Of a stretch of 64,000 nt of DNA, positions 50,655 through 58,112 are shown one piece after another. The translations under genes were made by a program, and so were the position numbers. Source of the stretch: Thiothrix subterranea (lineage in GTDB: Bacteria > Pseudomonadota > Gammaproteobacteria > Thiotrichales > Thiotrichaceae); NCBI RefSeq assembly GCF_030930995.1, contig NZ_CP133217.1, forward strand, positions 2,470,001-2,534,000. The letters are read 5' to 3'. Below the pieces are notes generated by a model. It was not told where the DNA came from. It ran no database searches and was given only the letters and a program-made list of their open reading frames with translations. Within the stretch, counting starts at the first letter, position 1, and every line of letters begins with the position of its first letter.

Positions 50655-52990
50655 TAGGTGGTCGGTTTCTTCTTACGGGGTTTTCTGTTGGCCGGTTTTT
50701 TGGGACTGGCAGGTTTCTGGCTGGCGGTCGGGTCAGACTTTGGCTCACGTTCCGTTTTGCTGGTGGGTTTACGGCTGCGGCTGCTGGGCTTTTTGGTGCG
50801 CGTTGCTTCCGTTTCACCTTCGACTTTGGCGAGTACGAAGTCGATTTTGCGTTCGTCCAAATCGATTCGTGCTACGGTGACGTTGATGGCATCGCCAAGG
50901 CGGTAAATGCGCCCGGAGTTTTCACCCGTCAATTGGTGATGCGCGGCATCAAAGTGGTAGTAATCACTGGTCAGGGCGGTGATGTGAATCAAGCCTTCCA
51001 CGAAGATGTCTTTGAGTTCGACGAATAAGCCAAAGCCCATCACGCTGGTAATGACGCCGCTGAAGGTTTCGCCGATGTGTTCCTGCATGTATTCGCATTT
51101 GAGCCATGCGGTCACGTCACGGGTGGCATCGTCGGCACGGCGTTCGGTCATGGAGCAGTGTTCGCCGAGGGCTACCATGTCTTTGTGGGAATAGTGGTAG
51201 TCTTTGACTTTGCCGCCACGCACTAAATGGCGGATGGCACGGTGTACCAGCAAGTCGGGGTAGCGCCGGATCGGTGAGGTGAAATGCGCGTAAAACGGTT
51301 GTGCCAAGCCAAAATGCCCGTTGGAATCGGGGCTGTAGACCGCTTGTGACATGGAGCGCAGCAACACGGTTTGAATCATATTGCGGTCGGGGCGGTCGCC
51401 GAGGCTATTCAACAGCGCGGTGTAATCGTTCGGGGTGGGTTCGTCACCACCGCCCAAACTGAGTGAGAGGCTGGCGAGGAATTGGCGCAAATCCGCGAGT
51501 TTTTCCGGCGTGGGGCCTTTGTGGGCGCGGTGTAGTGCGGGGATTTTGTACTTGCTGAGGTAGGTCGCGGCGCAGACGTTGGCGAGGATCATGCACTCTT
51601 CGATCAGTTTGTGCGCGTCATTGCGTTCGGTCGGAACAATCGCTTCGATTTTGCGTTCGGCATCAAACACGATGCGGGTTTCGGCGGTTTCAAAGTCGAT
51701 AGCACCCCGGCGATCACGTGCTTTGCGCAAGACGTGGTAGAGCGAATATAAATCGTCGAGGTGTTCGCAGAGTTCTTGCGGGTGGTTGCGACGGGCATCC
51801 ATGTCACGGTCGACCACGATTTTCGCCATCTCGGTGTAAGTGAGGCGGGCGGCGGAGTGCATGATGCCTTCGACGAATTGGTAGCTGATTAATTTGCCGC
51901 GAGCGCCGATTTGGATGTCGCAAATCATGCACAGCCGGTCTACGTGCGGGTTGAGGGAGCACAAGCCGTTGGACAAAATTTCGGGCAACATCGGGATGAC
52001 TTTGCCAGGGAAATACACCGATGTGCCGCGTTCAGTGGCTTCGCGCCCAATCGCGGAATCGGCTTGCACGTAATGGGAGACGTCGGCAATTGCGACCAGT
52101 AAACGCCAGCCGTTGCCGTCACGTTCGCAGTACACGGCGTCGTCGAAGTCTTTGGCATCTTCGCCGTCGATGGTGACGAACGGGGTGTCGCGTAGGTCTT
52201 CGCGTCGCTCATCGGCTTTGTCCGCTTCGGGCACTTCGTAGCCGAATTTATCGGCTTCTTCGGTGATGTCGCTTGACCAGCCGTGTGGCAGTTGGTGACT
52301 GCGGATGGCGACGTCGATTTCCATGCCGGGAGCCATGTGGTCGCCGAGTACTTCGACGATTTTTCCGGTGGGCTGGGCGCGTTTGGAGGGTTGTTCGACA
52401 ATCGCGGCGACCACGATTTGACCGGGTTTGGCGTTGCCTGCGGCATCCGGCGGAATCATGATGTCTTGGCTGATACGCGAGTTGTCAGGGGTGACAAAGC
52501 CGATATTGCCTTCCATGAAATAGCGCCCGACGACTTGGGTGGTGCCGCGTTCTAGCACTTCGACGACTGCACCTTCGCGGCGACCTTTGGGGTCAAGACC
52601 GCGCACGCTGCACAGGGCGCGATCGCCGTGCATCAGGAGTTGCATTTGCTTGGCGTGCAGGAAGAGGTCGGGTGTGCCGTCATCCGGTTTCAAAAAGCCG
52701 AAGCCATCGGGATGCCCGATAACGCGCCCGGCAATCAGGTCGGTGCGTTCGATGGGGACGTATTGGCGGCGGCGGTTGTAGAGTAATTGCCCGTCGCGTT
52801 CCATCGCCCGCAGGCGTTTTTTCAGGGCATCGACATCTCGTTCGTCGTGCAGGTGCAACGCTTCGGTGAGGGTGGCAAAGTCTAGCGGCTGTCCGTTTTC
52901 CTCCAACAGTTGCAAGATGACCTCGCGGCTGGGGATGGGGTTTTCGTACTTTTCGGCTTCGCGCTGACTATGGGGGTCGTTAAACTTCAA
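50654..52990 (-). CDS. rnr: Exoribonuclease RNase R
   Basis: 778 aa from the TTG at 52990, preceded by AAGGAC and giving KFNDPHSQREAEKYENPIPSR, the usual RNase R start. The longer frame to 53107 runs into the tRNA promoter region. Order: HTH (SREVILQLLEENGQPL), two cold-shock domains, the RNB catalytic domain with TIDGEDAKDFDDAVYCE (metal-binding Asp residues), the S1 domain (GETFSGVITSVMGFGLFVEL) and a Lys/Arg/Pro-rich tail. Degrades structured RNA 3' to 5'. Operon with rlmB. Confidence 0.95.
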   Translation of the reverse strand: MKFNDPHSQREAEKYENPIPSREVILQLLEENGQPLDFATLTEALHLHDERDVDALKKRLRAMERDGQLLYNRRRQYVPIERTDLIAGRVIGHPDGFGFLKPDDGTPDLFLHAKQMQLLMHGDRALCSVRGLDPKGRREGAVVEVLERGTTQVVGRYFMEGNIGFVTPDNSRISQDIMIPPDAAGNAKPGQIVVAAIVEQPSKRAQPTGKIVEVLGDHMAPGMEIDVAIRSHQLPHGWSSDITEEADKFGYEVPEADKADERREDLRDTPFVTIDGEDAKDFDDAVYCERDGNGWRLLVAIADVSHYVQADSAIGREATERGTSVYFPGKVIPMLPEILSNGLCSLNPHVDRLCMICDIQIGARGKLISYQFVEGIMHSAARLTYTEMAKIVVDRDMDARRNHPQELCEHLDDLYSLYHVLRKARDRRGAIDFETAETRIVFDAERKIEAIVPTERNDAHKLIEECMILANVCAATYLSKYKIPALHRAHKGPTPEKLADLRQFLASLSLSLGGGDEPTPNDYTALLNSLGDRPDRNMIQTVLLRSMSQAVYSPDSNGHFGLAQPFYAHFTSPIRRYPDLLVHRAIRHLVRGGKVKDYHYSHKDMVALGEHCSMTERRADDATRDVTAWLKCEYMQEHIGETFSGVITSVMGFGLFVELKDIFVEGLIHITALTSDYYHFDAAHHQLTGENSGRIYRLGDAINVTVARIDLDERKIDFVLAKVEGETEATRTKKPSSRSRKPTSKTEREPKSDPTASQKPASPKKPANRKPRKKKPTT

Positions 52991-53067
52991 ATTGTGTCCT
53001 TGTGTGGTTTGTCTTTTCGTATGGGTGCAGTGTACCAAAAAAATGTAATAAAAACGCGGTTTGGTGT

Positions 53068-53096
53068 TTGACAAGATGCCGCAAGCTCTATATATT
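53068..53096 (+). promoter_or_regulatory. Sigma-70 promoter of the tRNA-Leu gene
   Basis: TTGACA (53068-53073), 17-bp spacer, TATATT (53091-53096), with transcription expected to start near 53103, about 28 bases before the tRNA. The discriminator CGCCTC is GC-rich, as in stringently controlled stable RNA genes. Confidence 0.85.
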
Positions 53097-53130
53097 TCGC
53101 CTCTCACAAGGCATTGCAGCTTTATGAATT

Positions 53131-53217
53131 GCCGAGATGGCGGAATTGGTAGACGCGCTAGTTTCAGGTATTAGTGGGGGCAACCCCGTGGAGGTTCGAG
53201 TCCTCTTCCCGGCACCA
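53131..53217 (+). tRNA. tRNA-Leu (anticodon CAG)
   Basis: 87 bases ending in encoded CCA. The D-arm GGCGGAATTGGTAGACGCG and the anticodon stem-loop CTAGT-TTCAGGT-ATTAG with CAG match leucine tRNAs. There is a long variable arm (GTGGGGGCAACCCCGT) as in class II tRNAs, and the T-loop is TTCGAGT. The acceptor stem GCCGAGA / TCCCGGC has one A-C mismatch at the fifth pair. Confidence 0.95.
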
Positions 53218-53222
53218 GGTTT

Positions 53223-53253
53223 AAAGGCTAGTTAGCAATAACTGGCCTTTTTT
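53223..53253 (+). terminator. Rho-independent terminator after tRNA-Leu
   Basis: 12-bp stem AAAGGCTAGTTA / TAACTGGCCTTT (one G-T pair), GCAA tetraloop, continuing into TTTTTT. Confidence 0.88.
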
Positions 53254-53275
53254 GCGTCTAGCATATAGGCTTTCT

Positions 53276-53932
53276 GTGATTGATTATACTCCTCCCACCC
53301 ATACCGGCTTGCGAATCCTCTATCTCGACAAATCTCTCATTGTGGTTGATAAACCCGCTGGTTTACTTTCAGTTCCCGGTCGTGGTGATGATAAGCAGGA
53401 TTGCATGATTGCTCGTGTGCAAGCCGAATTTCCTGATGCACTCATCGTTCATCGCCTCGATATGGGAACATCCGGCATTATGGTAATGGCGCGTGGCAAG
53501 GTGATGGAACGTGCCTTAAGCATCCTGTTTCAAACCCGCCAAGTGCATAAACGTTATGAAGCCGTGGTTGCGCGGCAAGTTTCGCCTACCCGTGGTGAAA
53601 TCAACTTGCCGCTGTTGACGGACTGGCCTAACCGTCCACGCCAGATGGTCAGCTTTGTGTTAGGCAAACTGTCGTGTACCCGTTATCAAGTGCTTGCTTA
53701 TGATACCGCAAGTGATACCAGCCGCGTTGCGCTTGAGCCGCTGACTGGGCGTACACACCAGTTGCGGGTACATTTGCAGGCGTTGGGGCATCCAATATTG
53801 GGCGACGAGTTATACGCGAGTCCAACCGTGTGCATACAGGCGCAGCGTTTGTTATTACACGCGGTATGGATCAGTTTCCCTCACCCACTCACCGGGGAGG
53901 TTTTGAGCATTAACAGCCCAATTCCTTTCTAA
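53276..53932 (+). CDS. rluA: RluA-family pseudouridine synthase
   Basis: 218 aa from the GTG at 53276; the frame upstream runs into the tRNA terminator. LRILYLDKSLIVVDKPAGLLSVPGRGDD is motif I. IVHRLDMGTSGIMVMARGK is motif II with the catalytic Asp of HRLD, and LEPLTGRTHQLRVHLQALGHPILGD is motif III. Length and the lack of an S4 domain match RluA (tRNA U32 and 23S U746) rather than RluC/D. Confidence 0.9.
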   Translation: MIDYTPPTHTGLRILYLDKSLIVVDKPAGLLSVPGRGDDKQDCMIARVQAEFPDALIVHRLDMGTSGIMVMARGKVMERALSILFQTRQVHKRYEAVVARQVSPTRGEINLPLLTDWPNRPRQMVSFVLGKLSCTRYQVLAYDTASDTSRVALEPLTGRTHQLRVHLQALGHPILGDELYASPTVCIQAQRLLLHAVWISFPHPLTGEVLSINSPIPF

Positions 53933-54048
53933 ACGCTGGTATCTGTCATGGGATTGCGTCAAAATCTAATCAATCGTCATTGGGAACTCTGTGGGCTAAC
54001 CGTGTTCTAACCCGTGACGGTATATTATAAATTATTGAGGTGTTTATT

Positions 54049-54693
54049 ATGAAAATTTCCATGCGTACCCTGTTGATTGGTGGTATTTCGGCGGCATTGA
54101 TGGCGGGTTGTAGCCCTACTGGTGAAATAACCCGTGCGCAACAGGGCGCTTTGATTGGGGCTATCGGTGGCGCAGTTGTTGGTAAAAATACCGGCGATAA
54201 AGACAGAGGCCATACCATTGCTGGCGCGGTTGTTGGTGGCTTAGCAGGTGCGGCTATCGGTAACTACATGGATCAGCAAGAAGCAGCGTTGCGTCAACAA
54301 ATGCAAGGCACGGGTGTAGAAGTGACTCGTCAGGACAATAATATCGTCCTCACCATGCCAGATGCGATTACGTTTGACTTCGGTCAAGCCGCCGTTAAGC
54401 CACAGTTTTATGGTGTGCTAAATAGTTTGGCGAATACCCTGAATCAATTCCCAGAAACCCGCGTGCAGATTGCTGGGCATACCGATAATATTGGCAGTGA
54501 CGCATCTAACCTGCAATTGTCACAGCAACGCGCTAACAGCGTGCGTACTTATATGGCGAGTACCGGCGTCAATGCGCAACGTATGCAGGCGGTCGGTTAC
54601 GGCGAAAGCCGCCCTATCGCGGATAACAGCAGTGATTATGGACGTGCGCAAAACCGCCGTGTTGAAATTACTTTGATCCCTGTCCAGCAGTAA
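54049..54693 (+). CDS. OmpA-family lipoprotein, YiaD-like
   Basis: 214 aa from the ATG at 54049, with GAGG eight bases upstream; the GTG at 54040 touches that site. Signal peptide with lipobox ALMAGC. A glycine-zipper segment (GALIGAIGGAVVGKNTGD ... IAGAVVGGLAGAAIGNYMD) is followed by a C-terminal OmpA domain (ITFDFGQAAVKPQF ... VQIAGHTDNIGSDASN ... AQNRRVEITLIP). Outer-membrane lipoprotein likely binding peptidoglycan. Followed by a clear terminator. Confidence 0.9.
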   Translation: MKISMRTLLIGGISAALMAGCSPTGEITRAQQGALIGAIGGAVVGKNTGDKDRGHTIAGAVVGGLAGAAIGNYMDQQEAALRQQMQGTGVEVTRQDNNIVLTMPDAITFDFGQAAVKPQFYGVLNSLANTLNQFPETRVQIAGHTDNIGSDASNLQLSQQRANSVRTYMASTGVNAQRMQAVGYGESRPIADNSSDYGRAQNRRVEITLIPVQQ

Positions 54694-54747
54694 TACGAAC
54701 ACAATAGTCGGAAAACCGGCACGTAGACTATAATTCGTTATATCATG

Positions 54748-54771
54748 AAGGCTCCTCAAGGAGCCTTCTTT
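54748..54771 (+). terminator. Rho-independent terminator
   Basis: 8-bp stem AAGGCTCC / GGAGCCTT with TCAA loop, followed by CTTTG. The T-run is short. Confidence 0.8.
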
Positions 54772-54791
54772 GTATAAAAAATGGATTTAAC

Positions 54792-55334
54792 GTGCGGGAA
54801 CAAATTCCAAATATTATTACAGTGATTCGTATCCTCTCTATTGCACCGATTTGTTGGTTGCTATGGAAGGGTTTTTACGGCTACGCCTTAGCATTGTTGG
54901 TGCTGGCGGGCTTGTCCGATGCGTTAGATGGATTTTTGGCGCGGCGCTACGGCTGGTTCACGCGCTTAGGGGCAATCCTTGACCCGGTGGCGGATAAGTT
55001 ATTTGTGGTGTCTGTGTTTATCGTGTTTGGCTTGAAAGGCAGTTTGCCTTGGTGGTTAATCGTTTTGGTTATCGGGCGTGACGTGGTGATTGTGTTAGGT
55101 GCTATTGTGTATCGCCTAATAATGGGTGAATTGGAGATGCGCCCGTTGATAATCAGCAAGCTTAACACCGGATTGCAGATTTTTTTGTTAGCAACCACGC
55201 TGTTGCACGTGGCAATTTACGCATTGCCGGGTTGGTTTAATCTGGGCTTGCAGTGGGCAGTAGCCGTAACAACGGTTATGAGTGGGCTGGCCTACGTATT
55301 GCTGTGGAGCCGCTATGCATGGAGGAAACAGTAA
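54792..55334 (+). CDS. pgsA: CDP-diacylglycerol-glycerol-3-phosphate 3-phosphatidyltransferase
   Basis: 180 aa, GTG start. First step of phosphatidylglycerol synthesis in the inner membrane. The CDP-alcohol phosphotransferase motif is complete: SDALDGFLARRYGW, then GAILDPVADKL (D-G-x2-A-R-x8-G-x3-D-x3-D). About five TM helices. IPNIITVIRILSIAP is the usual PgsA start. The next gene begins three bases after its stop. Confidence 0.93.
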   Translation: MREQIPNIITVIRILSIAPICWLLWKGFYGYALALLVLAGLSDALDGFLARRYGWFTRLGAILDPVADKLFVVSVFIVFGLKGSLPWWLIVLVIGRDVVIVLGAIVYRLIMGELEMRPLIISKLNTGLQIFLLATTLLHVAIYALPGWFNLGLQWAVAVTTVMSGLAYVLLWSRYAWRKQ

Positions 55335-55336
55335 AG

Positions 55337-56458
55337 ATGATACTCGATAGTGGACGCTGGTTTTGGTTGGCGACAGGCAGTATTGCGGTGGCTTTGCTGT
55401 ATGTGCTTGCACCGATTTTAACCCCTTTTTTGGCGGCGGCATTTCTGGCTTATTTGGGGGATCCGTTGGTTGATCGCCTTGAATCGTGGAAATTGTCACG
55501 CACATTGTCGGTAGTGGTGGTTTTTGTGACCATCTTCCTATTGTTATTGCTGTTTTTCCTCTTTTTGGTGCCGGTGCTGGAAACGCAAACCAAATTATTT
55601 ATCAATAAAGTCCCTAATTACTTGGATTGGGTAGTGAATGTTTTGGGGCCTTATCTGAACCAAAAATTCGGGGTTGATACCAGTGTTTTGGAAATCGAAC
55701 AGATTAAAAACGTGATTGCGACGCATTGGAAAGAGACAGGCGGGTTTATTCGGAATGCGATTCAAACCATTTCTAAATCAGGTTTTGTGGTGCTGGGTTG
55801 GGTGGCAAATCTGGCATTGATTCCGATTATTACGTTTTATTTGTTACGCGATTGGGATCGCATGGTGGCGTATATCGACGATTTATTGCCGCGTGCTATC
55901 GAGCCATTAATGGCTAAATTAGCACGTGAATCCGATGAGGTTTTGGGCGCATTTTTGCGTGGGCAATTGTTGGTGATGCTGGCATTGGCAGTGATTTATT
56001 CGATTGGTTTGTCACTGGTGGGGTTGGAATTCGCCTTGCTGATTGGTTTGATCGCGGGCGTGGTGAGTTTTGTTCCCTACCTTGGTTTGATTGTAGGGGT
56101 GGCGATTGCGGGTATTGCTATCTTATTCCAGACACAGGATGTATTTGATCTGTTTTGGGTATTTGCCGTTTTTGGGGTTGCCCAGATGATTGAAGGCACT
56201 ATCCTAACGCCGTTATTGGTGGGGGAGCGGATTGGTTTGCATCCCGTGACTGTGATTTTTGCGGTGCTGGCTGGTGGGCAATTGTTTGGCTTTTTTGGTG
56301 TATTATTGGCTTTGCCGGTGGCGGCGGTATTGGCGGTAATCATGCGGCACATTCATGATACTTACAAACAGAGTGACATTTACAGCATTGATAACCCTGA
56401 GCCATTGGGCGAGATTGACTTGGATGATGGCAGTAATGAGGTGAAAGAACAGGCATGA
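55337..56458 (+). CDS. AI-2E family transporter (PerM-like)
   Basis: 373 aa from the ATG at 55337, which has GGAGGAAA eight bases upstream, rather than the longer frame overlapping pgsA. About eight TM segments. LAPILTPFLAAAFLAYLGDPLVDRLE, VPYLGLIVGVAIAGI and GERIGLHPVTVIFAVLAGGQLFGFFGVLLALPVAAV are the family motifs. Members export autoinducer-2-like molecules or exchange sodium for protons. The gene before hda is often of this type in gammaproteobacteria. Its stop overlaps hda (ATGA). Confidence 0.9.
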   Translation: MILDSGRWFWLATGSIAVALLYVLAPILTPFLAAAFLAYLGDPLVDRLESWKLSRTLSVVVVFVTIFLLLLLFFLFLVPVLETQTKLFINKVPNYLDWVVNVLGPYLNQKFGVDTSVLEIEQIKNVIATHWKETGGFIRNAIQTISKSGFVVLGWVANLALIPIITFYLLRDWDRMVAYIDDLLPRAIEPLMAKLARESDEVLGAFLRGQLLVMLALAVIYSIGLSLVGLEFALLIGLIAGVVSFVPYLGLIVGVAIAGIAILFQTQDVFDLFWVFAVFGVAQMIEGTILTPLLVGERIGLHPVTVIFAVLAGGQLFGFFGVLLALPVAAVLAVIMRHIHDTYKQSDIYSIDNPEPLGEIDLDDGSNEVKEQA

Positions 56459-57171
56459 CGCAACAACTGACGTTGAACGTGGGAATGCGCGAAGGTCATC
56501 GTTTCAGTTCGTTTTTTGTAACACCTGAAAATGCTGAATTACTGGGTATTTTGAAAAACGGTTTTGAGCGCGAATTCCCGCAAATATTTTTGTGGGGCGA
56601 TACCGAGGCTGGCAAATCACATTTACTGCAAGCCTATTGTGAGCGCTATTATCAGCGCGGTTTGATGGCGGCTTATTTACCGCTAGGCAGTTGCGCCCAA
56701 TACGGCACTCGTGTGTTAGCCGGTGTCGAAGGCAAGCATTTGGTCGCGGTGGATGAACTCGATGCCGTGATTGGGCAGCGTGATTGGGAAGTGGCGTTGA
56801 TGAATTTGATCAATATGTGCCGGACAAATCATCAGCCGCTGATTATGGCATCCCGCCTTAATCCGCGTGAAATGGTTTGTGTGTTACCCGATTTTTCGTC
56901 ACGTTTGTTGTGGAGCGCGGATTATCGGGTGCATCCAGTGCAAGGCGGGCAATGCCTGCAAGCCATGGCATGGCGTGCACACCAGCGGGGTTTTGAATTA
57001 TCTGAACACGTCATGAAATATATTGAGCGGCATTATCCACAAAATATGACTACCCTTATGGCACTCTTGGATCAGTTGGACAGCGCCAGCTTGACCAGAG
57101 GGCGTAAAATTACGCGCGAATTTATCCGTGAAGTCATGCAAAAGAATGCTAATACATCATTGTTAAAATAA
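56455..57171 (+). CDS. hda: DnaA regulatory inactivator Hda
   Basis: 238 aa AAA+ protein homologous to DnaA domain III. TQQLTLNVGMREGHRFSSF contains the N-terminal clamp-binding motif region (QLTLNV). Walker A-like IFLWGDTEAGKSHLLQA and LVAVDELDAVIG (Walker B) follow, with RLLWSADYRVHPV as sensor/box VIII. Promotes ATP hydrolysis by DnaA with the sliding clamp. Translationally coupled to the transporter. Confidence 0.93.
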   Translation: MTQQLTLNVGMREGHRFSSFFVTPENAELLGILKNGFEREFPQIFLWGDTEAGKSHLLQAYCERYYQRGLMAAYLPLGSCAQYGTRVLAGVEGKHLVAVDELDAVIGQRDWEVALMNLINMCRTNHQPLIMASRLNPREMVCVLPDFSSRLLWSADYRVHPVQGGQCLQAMAWRAHQRGFELSEHVMKYIERHYPQNMTTLMALLDQLDSASLTRGRKITREFIREVMQKNANTSLLK

Positions 57172-57181
57172 GGAGATTGAG

Positions 57182-57850
57182 ATGGATACCAAAAATTTCT
57201 TAGATCAAATGCTGCAATCCGGCAAAGAATTGGCGCAAAAAGGCCAAAGCATCGCCGAACAAAAACTCGGTGTTCCGGCGGAGGGTGAGCAGCGTGAGCA
57301 AATGTTATCCGGCATGAAAACGGGAGCTGCCGCTGCCGGTGTGCTTGCTTTATTGCTGGGAACTAGCGCCGGGCGACGGGTAACGGGAGCCGCCGTTAAA
57401 GTCGGTAGCTTGGCGGCATTGGGCGGTTTGGCTTACCAAATGTATCGTCAGTGGGAAGTTAATGTGGGTAGCACTGGCAGTGCTCCGGCAAATGACCCCG
57501 CGTTATTGGAAGCGCCTGCGCCTAAAGCAACGGCTGAAATTCTGTTGAAAGCCATGATTGCGGCGGCTAAAGCCGATGGGCATGTCGATTCTGCTGAATT
57601 AGCCAGTATTCGTCAGCAGTTAGCGGGTCTCAAAGCGGAGGATGATCTCAATGACATGATTCTGCATGAATTGGCACAGCCTTTGGATGCTAAGCAAATT
57701 GCAGCACTGGCCAATAATGATTTAGCCGTGGCAACAGAGATTTATCTGGTCTCGGCAGCGATTATTGACGGCGCGAATGAAGCAGAACAAGCTTATTTAG
57801 AAGATTTGCGCAGTGCCTTGCAATTGCCTGAGGCGGTTTCTGCACCTTAA
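57182..57850 (+). CDS. DUF533 (YebE-like) protein with TerB-like domain
   Basis: 222 aa. NFLDQMLQSGKELAQKGQ at the start and MKTGAAAAGVLALLLGTSAGRRV then KVGSLAALGGLAYQMYRQW are DUF533 hallmarks. The C-terminal half (ILLKAMIAAAKADGHVDSAELASIRQQL ... AAIIDGANEAEQAYLEDL) is TerB-like with acidic helices. Inner-membrane associated, function unknown; YebE is induced by envelope stress. Ends convergent with the next small gene, overlapping by 4 bp. Confidence 0.87.
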   Translation: MDTKNFLDQMLQSGKELAQKGQSIAEQKLGVPAEGEQREQMLSGMKTGAAAAGVLALLLGTSAGRRVTGAAVKVGSLAALGGLAYQMYRQWEVNVGSTGSAPANDPALLEAPAPKATAEILLKAMIAAAKADGHVDSAELASIRQQLAGLKAEDDLNDMILHELAQPLDAKQIAALANNDLAVATEIYLVSAAIIDGANEAEQAYLEDLRSALQLPEAVSAP

Positions 57851-58023
57851 TCTTCAAATACATCTTTTAGACGGCGTTCGAGTGCTTTGCGCTCTAGGTA
57901 GTCTTCGAGATTGCGCCGTACCACGTGTGGTTTAGTTTTTTTACCATCTGTGTGTACGGCTGCTTTTTCTAACTGGAAGATTTCGTCTTCTTGTTCCGTG
58001 TAATAGTCTTTGTTATCACGCAT
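57847..58023 (-). CDS. PA3496-family small protein (58 aa)
   Basis: ATG at 58023, TAA at 57847. The charged protein MRDNKDYYTEQEDEIFQLEK continues KKTKPHVVRRNLEDYLERKALERRLKDVFED. The V-R-R-x-[LI]-E-x-Y-L-E-x-[RK]-x-L-x-[RK]-x-[LI]-x-[DE] pattern matches the PA3496 family, called putative envelope integrity proteins. Convergent with the DUF533 gene. A terminator was not found. Role unknown. Confidence 0.72.
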   Translation of the reverse strand: MRDNKDYYTEQEDEIFQLEKAAVHTDGKKTKPHVVRRNLEDYLERKALERRLKDVFED

Positions 58024-58112
58024 GAAATAACTCCTGTTGTCGTTATTTGTTTGATTTTCATCAGTTTTATATGTGTGACGATTGTATGCAGTATTAACTT
58101 AACTCATGCTGA

